Below, piece after piece: positions 10,990-21,294 of a stretch of 64,000 nucleotides of DNA. Positions within the stretch are counted from its first letter, which is position 1, and each line of letters opens with the position of its first letter. Source of the DNA: Microvelia longipes (taxonomy: Eukaryota; Arthropoda; Insecta; Hemiptera; Veliidae); the NCBI GenBank assembly GCA_018340805.1, contig JACMZG010001863.1:56731080-56795079 (forward strand), given 5' to 3'. Below the pieces are notes generated by a model. It saw nothing but the letters and a program-made list of their open reading frames with translations. It did not search any database and was not told the DNA's origin. The position numbers and the translations under genes are program-made.

Positions 10990-11110
10990 AGCGTCATTTT
11001 CAATTGAAAATCTTATGAAGCAGGTACCGTCCTAACCAGGATGCGAGCTCTTGTCCAAAATGTCATCGCGGTTTAGCTGAGAAGACGCACGGCTAAGCGC
11101 TATCATTTAC
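10990..11110 (-). mobile_element. Possible tRNA-like SINE remnant
   Basis: On the minus strand GATAGCGCTTAGCCG (A-box-like) is followed by GAGCTCGCATCC, one base from a B box, with tRNA-like spacing. No body or TSD is visible. Confidence 0.3.
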
Positions 11111-11839
11111 TCGGCTATCACATAGATTTCCTACTTTAAAACCAAGATAAAATCTCCTAAACAATTCTAATATTATAAACATTTCACAAGTCTTTGATCT
11201 CTCAGACCAGAAAATTCTTGACATATTTTCAACAGATAAAAACACTAGACACAAGAAAACTTTAAATATAAATTCTTTCATTGATGGATTTTGATTCTCA
11301 AACTATAAAACAATAATCAAACGTTTAATTGAACAAATATACAAACTTTTCAAATAAGAAAATTTCTAAAATAGCCTCTTAAACAGAGTTGGGAAAATAA
11401 TAATTAAATTTAGAAAAGTCTTTCTTCTAGATGGTAGTGGGGGAATAGACCTTGGTCTTCAAATTCTACTTGGAACAAAGCCAAAATTCATTTAAAGACC
11501 CAAACAATTAAAACTTGATTCAGGTCAGGTTTAGAGATGTGCCAATTCATGCCAAATAGAGCTAGTTAATGGTTACTTTCCAACATGTTTTTAGAAATAA
11601 CTTAGTCCTCACTAAGCTGATACCCATTTTCAGAAGCAATCCAACTCAATTTTTTCAGTAGAAATTACATTGACTTTTCACGGTTTTTCTATGAAATAAA
11701 AATTGCTTGTAAAGTGTGTGGCAGCCCCACAGATGCGGGGCATGGAGAGACAGGGACTCATGAGTGGGATTCAAATTTGTTTCAGAGGCCTGGGCGCAAG
11801 AGGCCGCATCTCGTGCACATGGTTGTTATATTTTATTAG
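11111..11839. other. Unique stretch, no gene seen
   Basis: A 62-codon minus frame (11093-11281) is Leu/Phe-rich with no motif. A GC-richer patch at 11710-11815 has no clear identity. Confidence 0.45.
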
Positions 11840-11945
11840 TTCGTTATATTACTGGTTTATGTAAGTGGCATACAGCCACGATATAAGCCAATTTTCAAAT
11901 TTATTAGAGAAAAAATCGGGTACGGGGTACCTCAAAACTTTTCCT
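11840..11945 (-). mobile_element. Fragment of a dispersed element (GATATAAGC.AATTTTCAA family)
   Basis: The string GTAAGTGGCATACAGCCACGATATAAGCCAATTTTCAA in pieces matches, in reverse, GAAAATTCGTTAATATCGTGGCAGTATGCCAC near 24160-24200. It is followed by TCGGGTACGGGGTACC, which recurs at 41.7 kb and, with changes, at 45.66 kb. The element class is unknown. Confidence 0.5.
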
Positions 11946-11969
11946 CGTCACATTAGATTTGCTACGCTC

Positions 11970-12235
11970 ATCCTCCCTGCTGCGGACTCACTTCGCTCGT
12001 CCTCAGAATATATAATTCGCCAAATTCTGAACACTCACTTCGCTAGTCCTCAGAATATATAATTCGCCAAATTTATACTGCAACATGCCCTCGCATCCTT
12101 CGCTAGTCCTCAGAATAATAATTCGCCAAATGTATACTGCAACATGCCTTCGGACTCACTTCGCTAGTCCTCAGAATATATAATTCGCCAAATTTATACT
12201 GCAACATGCCTTCGCACTCACTTCGCTCACCCTAA
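11970..12235. repeat. 62-bp tandem repeat, about 4-5 copies
   Basis: Units contain CTTCGCTAGTCCTCAGAATA, TATAATTCGCCAAATTTATA and CTGCAACATGCCTTCG. The first two units are shorter. It begins directly after the dispersed fragment, so the array may have grown from transposon sequence. Confidence 0.9.
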
Positions 12236-12902
12236 GATAGTAAATACATCCGTATCATTCTCAGCGGCCACCTATGTTCTCAGCAGCACTGACCACGCTC
12301 AATGCTGCTTAATATTTATGATCCAACAAAAATAATGGATATACTTGACGTATGAAACGAAACGTAGTGTACTTATTTATTTAGTAAAGGTATACACCTT
12401 TGTACCAAATTTAAACTCAGTTGAATCATTTTCTGATTTTTTACATTTTTTTAAAAACCGTACACAAGTCATTTGATAAAAATTGAAATAATGCTGATAA
12501 TGAGATAAAACTTAGCACATATGTTAGTCTTATACATGGCTACATGCGTGCCAAATCTCAATCCGATCGCCTCGTTTTTTCGCGTTTTATCATTTTTCGA
12601 AATTTCCGCTGAGTCATATTTGCGGGTAAGTGACATCATAAAACAATGCCGAATAGCACAACTACAGCGGTAGACTGAATTTTGTACAAAGTTTCAACTC
12701 TCTAGCATGAATACACTGGGATCTACTATGATAACAGACACACACACACACATAAAGACTGAAAACTTTGTAAAAACAACTCAGGAGGCCTTTAAAACAC
12801 CTGAAACGATTAATTCCGGTTTCATCCCGGTGGATTTTTTTGAAAACACAATACTTTTCCTATATCTACGATATAAATCAGCAAAAGTAAAAACTTAATT
12901 TG
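12236..12902. other. Unique/old-repeat stretch
   Basis: CTTTTCCTATAT.TACGATATAAA near 12855 resembles 19548-19570, so part of this is decayed dispersed repeat. A 63-codon plus frame (12707-12898) spans a (CA)n tract and is not convincing. Confidence 0.4.
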
Positions 12903-13200
12903 TTTACATTATGTCAATCATGACATAATGTTTTGTTGACATATCATGTCAATCAATGACATAATGTTTTTGTTTGACATATATATGTCAATCAATGACA
13001 TCAATGACATATATATGTCAATCAATGAGTTTTGTTTGACATATATATGTCAATCATGACATCATGTCAATCAATGACATAATGTTTTGTTTGACATATC
13101 CATGTCAATCAATGACATAATGTTTTGTTTGACATATATGTCAATCAATGACATAATGTTTTGTTTGACATATCTATGTCAATCAATGACATATCAATCA
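12903..13200. repeat. 38-bp tandem repeat built of TGACAT palindromes
   Basis: Units combine GACATAATGTTTTGTTTGAC with ATATATATGTCAATCAAT. Many short inverted repeats (TGACATATATATGTCA) lie inside. About 7-8 irregular copies are present. The motif ATTGATTGACATATATAA also occurs once in the dispersed element near 24110, which may be the progenitor. Confidence 0.85.
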
Positions 13201-13480
13201 ATAAACCAGAACTAATACTAATAATAAGATTTTACTGCGTAATTTTGTGAGACATACATGTGTAAAAAATGTCAGCCAAATCTAAGCACTATATGAAGAT
13301 TTTTTAATTTTTTTAAATGTTTGTGGGTCATTATTTTTTATTAATGACGTCACACATATCTCAACAATAGTGTCGGGACATTAGCAACGTTGATTTTTGT
13401 ACCAAGTTTCATTTCAATCCGAGAAAGCGTTCGAAAGTTATTGTGTCCCGTAGAAACGTGTAGGACACAAAAATTTAGAA
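13201..13480 (-). mobile_element. Dispersed element, orientation opposite to the 24-kb copy
   Basis: ACATACATGTGTAAAAAATGTC, GGTCATTATT and ATGACGTCACACATAT match in reverse order and complement the copy at 23940-24080. The next segment GAAAGCGTTCGAAAG..GTGTCC precedes an (AT)n tract, a layout also seen near 1.75 kb. No coding frame is present. Confidence 0.55.
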
Positions 13481-13483
13481 CAT

Positions 13484-13501
13484 ATATAGTGTATATATAT
13501 A

Positions 13502-13572
<71 letters not shown>

Positions 13573-13606
13573 GTACATATATATATATATATATATGTAC
13601 ATATAT

Positions 13607-13690
<84 letters not shown>
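13484..13690. repeat. Long (AT)n microsatellite
   Basis: TA dinucleotides are interrupted by TATAATAT and GTACAT blocks. Open frames of 107 and 138 codons through it are Tyr-Ile repeats and are not genes. Confidence 0.95.
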
Positions 13691-13691
<1 letters not shown>

Positions 13692-13699
13692 CACACTCG

Positions 13700-14654
13700 A
13701 CTCAACCTCATAAGCTAATTCTTTCTTCGAAAATTCACTAAAAATAACGCTGGCAGGGATAAACATTTATAAATGGAAGCTTATAAGTAATATAACGTAA
13801 TTCCGCTTTTAAGAAGAAATTTAAACAAAAACAGTTTGATAACTTTTTAAAAACGTTAATTGTCATCACTCACAATTGATGTTTTCAAAATGTTATGCAC
13901 CGCTGGTTTCAATGAAAAAGCAGATTGGAAAAATTCAAACGTGAAATATCATAAAAATATAAAAAGAAAATTAGTCAGCATGACAGACATAAAAATCTAA
14001 TTTTATCAATCACATGAAAACTTTTCATGTTTTATGCTTCGCACGTGAAAAACATAACAGATAGTGCACACCAACACATCCATACGTTGTTTTAGCAGAC
14101 ACATACATACACATACATCCAGGTAAGAATGTCACCTATAATATTACATCACTAATATCAACAAGAAAATTCTTTTATGATCTCATCACCCAAAACTTTA
14201 AAAGCGATAATTTTTCATGAAAATTCTTAAAAAACTATAAACTCATTATAAATGCTTTAAAAAGATCTAAACGTGTCCTCTTGTGTACATCATAAAATGG
14301 CTGATGTAGTAAATAAAGTTTGTTATAACCAAGACGTCTCTAAAAACAAGTTTTTATGAGAGAAATAAAATAACACATTCCATTGGAAATCAGTTTTCGC
14401 CACTTATGCCTCCCTATAATATAGTTTTGCATTATCAAAAGCATCCTTTGAAAATGTAATCAAATAGGGTGGGAAGCACACTCTGTGTTCGAAGTCAAAT
14501 ACGACAATGTATCCGGAGTCCAATACAATTATTGGTCAATTTTTTTCTGCCTTTTCTAAGGATGAACATTTATAAGAACAGTAAACATTTAGTTTGCTGA
14601 TACTAAAGGGCAAAACATGTTGAGCAGAGCTGGTTTGAAAATGAGCATGATATA
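13700..14654. other. Unique AT-rich stretch
   Basis: I see no gene or repeat apart from a short ACATACATACACATACAT run near 14100. Confidence 0.5.
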
Positions 14655-14788
14655 GGGTAGTGCTGAAGGTACGCGGCCACTACACAGAATAAATGGAGTT
14701 GAAACTTCCGAGTTTATTTAGTCATGGGTTCAATTCCTGCACGGGCCTCTGGAATTTTTATGAGAGGGATAAAAATTTTGCGTACCAA
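14655..14788 (+). mobile_element. Head fragment of the (TAC)n-tailed SINE
   Basis: GGTACGCGGCCACTACACAG, ATGGGTTCAATTCCTGCACG (B box) and TTTTATGAGAGGGATAAAAATT match the first 120 bases of the SINE at 16369. About 20 extra bases sit before the B box. The match stops at GCGTACC, where the 76-bp array starts. Confidence 0.75.
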
Positions 14789-15345
14789 AATGAAGTCGAA
14801 TTCAGGTTTGAAACAAAAAAGCCAAATTCAGGGTAGGGATATGAAGCCGAATCTAGGCTGGGAAGATGAAGTCGAATTCAGGTTTGAAACAAAAAAGCCA
14901 AATTCAGGCTAGGGATATGAAGCCGAATCTAGGCTGGGAAGATGAAGTCGAATTCAGGTTTGAAACAAAAAAGCCAAATTCAGGCTAGGGATATGAAGCC
15001 GAATCTAGGCTGGGAAGATGAAGTCGAATTCAGGTTTGAAACAAAAAAGCCAAATTCAGGCTAGGGATATGAAGCCGAATCTAGGCTGGGAAGATGAAGT
15101 CGAATTCAGGTTTGAAACAAAAAAGCCAAATTCAGGCTAGGGATATGAAGCCGAATCTAGGCTGAAAACATAAAGTCGAATTCAGGTTTGTAACAAAAAA
15201 GCCAAATTCAGGCTAGGGATATGAAGCCGAATCTAGGCTAGGAAGATAAAGCTGAATCCAGGCTGGGAAGATGAAGCTGAATTCACCCTGGTAACATGAG
15301 GCTATATCCAGGCTGAGAACATGAAGCTGAATCCAGGCTGGGCTG
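14789..15345. repeat. 76-bp minisatellite, about 6 clean copies plus decayed ones
   Basis: Each unit is a chain of related sub-units: ATGAAGTCGAATTCAGGTTT, GAAACAAAAAAGCCAAATTC, AGGCTAGGGATATGAAGCCG, AATCTAGGCTGGGAAG. The sub-units suggest an older period of about 24-26 bp. Copies become shorter and irregular after 15220. Confidence 0.9.
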
Positions 15346-15890
15346 AGATCCCAAATGGCATTTTAATCAGGTTAATTCCACGATAGTATAAGGCGCCACA
15401 AAAACTGCTTCTCCTCAAGAATAGTCCTTTAAATGCCATGATTACTCCTTAGGAGTTATATAGTTCTATTCCATCAGCCACACTTTAGCAGCCAAATCAC
15501 TTTTTATGATAAAAAAAGATCGATCTTCTCTAAAAAAAGGAACACATTTTTACCATCCCCACGCACAAACAAAAATATTTTAATATCGAGCAGAATAATT
15601 ACCAAACAAAAACTATATTAGTTTACTTTCGAAAAAGTGACTATATTAGAGAGATAATATTTTTGTCGTAAAACTTTCCTTCTAAAAATCATAACCTAAA
15701 CCTTATCAAGAAAGAGAGCTTTTATTAAAAAAATGAGTTTAAAGCAACTACGAGAGAATGGAGCAGCAACGGCAGGGTTGAGGACAACTGCTTCCGCTCT
15801 GCTGTATCTAACTTAGAAAATAAAATTATTTCCGGGCCTAAGCGAAATATAATTTAAAGGACCTGTACGAGGACCTGTTTTTAGATCTCC
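15346..15890. other. Unique stretch, no gene seen
   Basis: Mixed AT-rich sequence without an open frame of note or a recognised repeat. Confidence 0.45.
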
Positions 15891-15995
15891 ATATAAATAA
15901 TGGTACCGCTATTATAAATAATGGTACCGCTATTATAAATAATGGTATCGCTATTATAAATAATGGTACCGCTATTATAAATAATGGTACCGCTA
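15891..15995. repeat. 21-bp tandem repeat, 5 copies
   Basis: The unit is ATTATAAATAATGGTACCGC plus T. One copy has GGTATCGC. It abuts the candidate exon at 16014-16067; the in-frame stop after that exon lies at the edge of the array. Confidence 0.9.
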
Positions 15996-16013
15996 GACAT
16001 GGCGGGCCACTAC

Positions 16014-16067
16014 CGAGCCTCCAAGTATTTTAACGTTCTCCTGGAGCATCCTTCCTTCAATTTCCTC
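16014..16067 (-). CDS. Candidate small exon (18 codons), inferred
   Basis: A minus-strand island of higher GC. It is preceded by a pyrimidine-rich acceptor (CTCTATTTCCTGAGATATTTTCAG) in pieces and followed by a weak donor GTAGTG. It reads EEIEGRMLQENVKILGGS in phase 0, which fits the phase-0 end of the candidate exon at 37145. If the donor is not used, the frame continues six codons to a TAG at 15993-15995, so it could be a last exon. No family is recognised. A short island with few stops can arise by chance, so confidence is low. Confidence 0.22.
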
Positions 16068-16356
16068 CTGAAAATATCTCAGGAAATAGAGGGATAGCAA
16101 ATTCAGCTGGAAAATAATAATCCAGTTGTATAGTTGTTGTTAGTTGTATGTCTTAAGACATAAGACATAGAACTAAACCAAATTTTAGTTCTCGAGGGAA
16201 ACCCCCTTGCCTCGCGAAACCTCGGCGATAAAGTAAAGGTTTTATCACAATAAACGTGATGAGGACAGATGATAATTATATAACATGTTTCTTGTCCATC
16301 CATGTGATCCACCTGTTGTGGGTCACATGACTCGTAACGCCATTAATATCATTTCT
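16068..16356. other. Unique sequence between candidate exon and SINE
   Basis: I see no gene. A 69-codon minus frame (16103-16312) has no recognised motif. Confidence 0.4.
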
Positions 16357-16368
16357 TAATTCCCTCTC

Positions 16369-16974
16369 TGGGGTCACCCGTGGTGTAGTGGTTAAGGTAC
16401 GCGGCCAATACACAGAGTGAATGGACTTTAGTCATGGGTTCAATCCCAGCACGGGCCTCTAGGATTTTTATGAGAGGGATAAAAATTCTGCGTACCACGT
16501 CCTTCAGAGGGGACGTAAAGCCTGGTAAGGTCGTAAGGTCTCGAGCCTGTACGTTGTCAGGTACTCGTTAAAGATCCCTTACCCTAAATGAAACTGGGAA
16601 TAGGCAAAATTTAGGACCCTCATAGTAGATTCATTATAATACTATACTGTTTCTGCCTTGTAGTTTAAAGTGTGTGGAGATTTGATTTTTAACAGTGAGA
16701 GCACGTGTTGTTCCCAGTTTTCACTAGACTATAAGAGTCAGTGAAAATATGTATGATTGCTTGAAAAAGCATGAGAGGAACCATAGAAATTCACGGCTCT
16801 TCTGCCTAGATTAGATGAAATATACCTACACCACAAATATACCTACTTGAAATTAAAAGGAGTAGAACACTATCTTAGGGAGCTGGCAAAAAGGGCCCAA
16901 CAACGTGGCCTACTTGCCTGGTAGTTACTACCACTCCCCCACATTACTGTTACTACTACTACTACAACTACTAC
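16369..16974 (+). mobile_element. Full-length tRNA-derived SINE, about 605 bp, (TAC)n tail
   Basis: The 5' head has an A box GTGTAGTGGTTAAGG and a B box GGGTTCAATCCC with tRNA-like spacing. The 3' part runs through GGGAGCTGGCAAAAAGGGC and CTACTTGCCTGGTAGTTACT into (TAC)n. Flanking 12-bp direct repeats TAATTCCCTCTC (16357-16368, 16975-16986) are exact. A second copy at 25950-26509 is close to identical over most of its length, implying recent activity. It is long for a SINE and may be composite. Confidence 0.9.
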
Positions 16975-16986
16975 TAATTCCCTCTC

Positions 16987-17315
16987 AAAAAAGCTACTTG
17001 GACTTAAAAACTTAAATTTGAGAAATACTTATTTATTTACTTTTAATGCGGGGATAACTCTTACTTACTCTCGAGCAATCCTTTAGGGTTACTAAAAGTG
17101 TCCGGAAATATTCGACGAAAGGACGGAAGCTGAAATTTGTTACTAAAAAAATGTCGGCGGTTAATAAGGATAAAGAATAGATGAGACAGAGCCTTGGATT
17201 TATAACCTAATAAATTTCGTAACAACTTTACTCTAGTCTTCCCCAAACACACACTAACACAGAGTAACGTGAGATAATATCACCACATACACGACGATAC
17301 ACGTCTTATGTCACA
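16987..17315. other. Unique stretch, no gene seen
   Basis: A 63-codon minus frame (17061-17252) lies here without motifs. Confidence 0.4.
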
Positions 17316-17318
17316 CAT

Positions 17319-17352
<34 letters not shown>
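17316..17352. repeat. (CA)n microsatellite
   Basis: About 18 uninterrupted AC dinucleotides. Confidence 0.95.
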
Positions 17353-17353
<1 letters not shown>

Positions 17354-17670
17354 GACGACACACGCATACTAGCAACTAAGTCACCTAAATCAAATCCGAG
17401 TTTCTTTTAGAGACTCAAACTAAACAATTTCAGTGTAGTAGTTTACTATACTAGTGGAAAATACCGGGGACACGGAAGTGCCTCCGCTAAGTTTAGCAGT
17501 CACTGCCTATACGAGCTCCTCAATTTGAAATCCGGCAACAATCCATTTGTTAAGCATGCCACACCTAAAGGTGTAGTTTTATACAATTATTTACCACTGG
17601 AATGCTTTGTTTACAAACATATAAAAACACCATTATCTACTCCATACAGTGCCATAATTTTATTTGTTTA
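17353..17670. other. Unique stretch, no gene seen
   Basis: No open frame or repeat of note before the hAT-type element. Confidence 0.45.
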
Positions 17671-17678
17671 ACCGATCC

Positions 17679-17734
17679 CAGTGGCCTAGCCAGGATTTAT
17701 TTCGGGAGGGGCTGAATGTTAAAAATTGTATACG

Positions 17735-17786
<52 letters not shown>

Positions 17787-17999
17787 ATATATTATAATAT
17801 AATATATATATACACATAATATTTGTATATTGTTCAATGATTTCAAATATTTTTATATCTTTCAATTTCATTGTATATTTTATATATTATGATATTATAT
17901 ATAAGTTTTATTTTTTTCACACATTTTTTGCGGGTTTAGGTAATGTAAAAATTTCGGGGGGGGGGGGGGGGCTGAAGCCCCCTACTGGCTACGCCACTG
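17679..17999. mobile_element. hAT-type MITE, 321 bp, 8-bp TSD
   Basis: The left end CAGTGGCCTAGCCAG and right end CTGGCTACGCCACTG are imperfect inverted repeats. They are flanked by exact 8-bp direct repeats ACCGATCC (17671-17678, 18000-18007). An 8-bp TSD and CAGTG-type termini are hallmarks of hAT elements. The interior is (TA)n plus a poly-G run at 17956-17971 with no transposase, so the element is non-autonomous. Confidence 0.85.
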
Positions 18000-18049
18000 A
18001 CCGATCCCACTACTCCCACTCCACCTTCACCGCAGACTGACAAACAATT

Positions 18050-18185
18050 TGTAATATTCTCCTCAGCAGAGCCTCGGGAGATTAAACTCGAGTAATATCC
18101 CTCGGCAAGCCTCGGAAGCTAATGTAGTTTCCTCCTTCGGCTCTGCCTCAGGAAGATATTTAAACTTGAGCAGTAAAACTTTCAT
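18050..18185. repeat. Degenerate repeats rich in GCCTCGG
   Basis: Three units carry variants of CTC.GCAGAGCCTCGG..GA followed by about 35 AT-rich bases. Similar, more decayed units occur at 49.26-49.66 kb. Confidence 0.5.
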
Positions 18186-18620
18186 CCATTCCTTGTCGCA
18201 TAAATAACAATTAAGCAAGTAATAATGACTTTACTTCTTATAATCCCTTCCCCCTCCTTAAATACAAGATAAACCAGCAGGTTCAAAGACCTTATTTATA
18301 AAATGAGAAAAAAAAAAAAATTGAAAAATCTCAATCTCATATCTTTGCTGTCATTTTCATAATTTCCCTGTGATATAGACTGTAAGATCTTGTGTCATTG
18401 AAAATGTTAACATTGATGTAATTTTAATAAGTTTAAAAAGAAGGGAAAAACCTATTTAAAACAATCTGAAATAAACTGAGCGAAAATTCAAGAAAATCAA
18501 TTCAATTTATCTGTGAGTTTCGAAAATCGTATAGTCAATCTTTTAGCGAATTGTCTTTGGAAAAATGTTATAATGAGGACACTGCATTGCCGGGAGACGA
18601 AACATAATCCGTTTCAGAGA
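18186..18620. other. Unique AT-rich stretch
   Basis: I see no gene or repeat. Confidence 0.45.
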
Positions 18621-18621
18621 G

Positions 18622-18631
18622 AGCATTCATC

Positions 18632-18689
<58 letters not shown>

Positions 18690-18690
18690 T
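18622..18690. repeat. (AT)n microsatellite
   Basis: TA dinucleotides with two TATAAT interruptions. The 90-codon minus frame crossing it is a low-complexity artefact. Confidence 0.9.
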
Positions 18691-18699
18691 ATATAAACA

Positions 18700-19936
18700 T
18701 ACATATATTATATTTATTGGTTTTTTTTTGGGTGAGATGAAGAACCAGCTAGGGAAGATACTTGACCCGAACCCAAAAAATGTTAAGAAAATCGTATTAG
18801 AGAAATAAATACAAAAAATGGTGGTTCCCGTCGGGTACATTAGTCGAAAAAGAAAAATGATGGCATATCCTTGTAGATCTCTTCAAAGTAGGGTATGGTG
18901 CCCATTGAAACGAATTCGCTATCTCGTACCGTTTTCCCGCAATTTAATTTAAAAGTTTGTAAAAATTATCTGTCAAATTAGGTTCGAAATAAATGGGTCA
19001 CCTGAAAATATTTTGTGAAAACATGCATTTAGGGAAAGTTAATACACTTTATTTCTAACAAAATGAACCCTGTCTCCACTTTCTATGATTAGTTTTCACC
19101 GAGTTAGCTCAATTGTCTCAAAGGTCAATTTTTATCTTCAGACGCAATTTTGACCCATTGACTCAGCGGAGACGGTAACTTTTTTTTCGTTCAATAACCA
19201 AATTATAATAACCACGATTAATAATAACTGGAAAAATAACGAGGTGGGCGTCGTTCTCAACGTTTTATGGACAAGTCAATATGGAATAAACCCGGTCTGG
19301 CCGAGATACGAACGATCAAAGTACTGAAAGCTAGTATATAGGACTACCAGTGAGCCAAATGTCAAATAAGCAAAATTTGTGCTGAGTTATTAATGACGAT
19401 TAATAACTTCATGAAAGAAATCATTTATCCATAAAGCACAACTAGACGTGAAAATTGATATTTTTTAAGGTGTTAAAACATCTAAAACGGACGATAATTC
19501 AGGTGAAATATTCGCTTTCGAAATTTTTAGGGCAACACATCACTTTTCCTATATACCTATGATATAAAGAAAGAAAAGTAAAAACAAAAGCTATTTCTTT
19601 TTTATCTCTTAAAAAGCGCTTGTTGACGTTAAAAATTTACTATAAAAATAAATAAATACAGAGAAAGAAGAAAAGGAAGCTAAAGTACGAGAAACAATGG
19701 CCAAGGCTACAAATCAACAGTATGACATCTTTAACTCTTATTTTTATTACTCGGTGTTGTTGGGAGTTATAACTACACACGACTGTTACGACACTTAGTT
19801 TGCGGACACTTGCACTCTTTACATTCATGTTATTCTTGTTTAACAATTCAAATACTTTCAAATTTATTGGTTTGAACTTTATTATACTTATGCAAAAACA
19901 TGTGGAGTACAAAATAAGATTGGCTCTCATTTAACT
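18700..19936. other. Unique/old-repeat stretch
   Basis: GAGTTATTAATGACG.TTAAT at 19384 recurs at 41457, and CTTTTCCTATATACC at 19548 recurs near 44430. Both point to decayed dispersed repeats. A 96-codon minus frame (19640-19930) ends in Phe/Leu low complexity and has no motif. Confidence 0.4.
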
Positions 19937-20600
19937 GAAGCTTAGAAGTACCCAAAGCTTCGTCAGTTGGATACTCCTAGCTTAGAGGTACCCAGAGCTT
20001 CGACAGTTAGATACTCCTAGCTTTGAAGTACCCAAAGGTTCATCAGTAGGATACTCCTTGCTTAGAGGTACCCAAAGTTCATCAGTTGGATACTCCTAGC
20101 TTAGAGCTTCGTCAGTAGGATACTCCTAGCTTAGAGGTACCCAAAGCTTCGTCAGTTGGATACTCCTAGCTTAGAGGTACCCAGAGCTTCGACAGTTAGA
20201 TACTCCTAGCTTTGAAGTACCCAAAGGTTCATCAGTTAGATACTCCTTGCTTAGAGGTACCCAAAGGTTCATCAGTTGGATACTCCTAGCTTAGAGTTAC
20301 CAAAAGCTTCGTCAGTAGGATACTCCTAGCTTAGAGGTACCCAAGGTTTATCAGTTGGATACTCCTAGCTTAGAGTTACCAAAAGCTTCGTCAGTAGGAC
20401 TCCTAGCTTAGAGGTACCAAGCTTTGTCAGTTAGATACTCCATCTTAGAAGTATCCAAAGTTGCATCAGTGTAATAGTTCTAGCTTAGAAGTACCCAAAG
20501 CTTAATGAGCTGCAGTACTTTTAGCTTAGAAGTACCCAAAGCTGCATCAGTTAAAAAATTCTAGCTTAGTATAGTACCTAAAGCATTATAAGCTAGATAA
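19937..20600. repeat. 40-bp minisatellite, about 16 copies
   Basis: Units read CTTAGAGGTACCCAAAGCTT then CGTCAGTTGGATACTCCTAG. Variants alternate CGTCAG/CATCAG and CAGTTGG/CAGTAGG. Copies after 20440 are more divergent, marking an older edge. Confidence 0.9.
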
Positions 20601-20927
20601 TTCTAGCTACGATTTTTTTTAGTTCTAGAAGATTAGGTCCAAACATATTTCTCACAGTGTTAATACGTTCTTACTTGATGTATAACGATTATTTATATCT
20701 TCCCTTTGGTCGTGACAGCCTTAAAAAAGCTGAACAAAATTTAAGGCGATTTGTTATTTCAACAGGACACTTGTTTGGACACTTGTTGGATTTGTTTTTC
20801 ACAGAAGACTAAGCAACCCGATAACAATATCTTGGAATAAAACGCAGTTGAGCTCCACCAACACGAGAATTCATCATAGAAACTATTTCTAGTTGTTAAT
20901 TAACAATGATAAGAAGAGGATGATACT
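20601..20927. other. Unique stretch, no gene seen
   Basis: GGACACTTGTTTGGACACTTGTTGG near 20764 is a short direct duplication. Nothing else is recognised. Confidence 0.45.
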
Positions 20928-21092
20928 TAACAGGAAAATCTTGACCCACATATTTCCCGAGAGAGTTTGTCTGGGTATAGAATCTCCAGGGAGCCACAAA
21001 GGTGGCACGAAGAGAGGAAACTACAGTGGTTTTATGACGGGTCTAGGAAGGGGTTGAGACACCACAACCTAACTCAACCTCGAAAGATTTAA
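20928..21092 (+). pseudogene. Possible LINE RNase H scrap
   Basis: An open frame without Met runs from a stop at 20925 to TAA at about 21092. It includes GYRISREPQRWHEERKLQWF followed by YDGSRKG. LQWFYDGSRKG resembles the W.TDGSK.G start of RNase H domains in jockey/R1-type LINEs. The rest of the domain is absent. The match is from memory and short, so it is tentative. GC is clearly higher than in the flanks. Confidence 0.3.
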
Positions 21093-21294
21093 TAACCACA
21101 TTTACATTCATCAACACCTGGTAATTCTGTGACGGGGATAAATTTTACTAAGAAATGGATACCGTAATCTGTAAGCTAGATCATTAGTAAGGGTTGCAAA
21201 ATAATGATGAATACTTAGAAAAGAGAAACGTAGTTCTTCTTAGAAGGAAAGGAGAGAAAATATCAACATTTAACTGAGAGGCGCAGTTTTGTGT
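21093..21294. other. Unique AT-rich stretch
   Basis: Nothing recognised before the 27-bp array. Confidence 0.4.

Noticed and set aside
13350..13766. 138- and 107-codon frames of Tyr-Ile repeats
   Set aside because: Translation of an (AT)n microsatellite on both strands.
19937..20600. CRISPR-like regular repeats
   Set aside because: Units are contiguous 40-bp tandem copies with no unique spacers, in eukaryotic-type DNA; the same applies to the other arrays.
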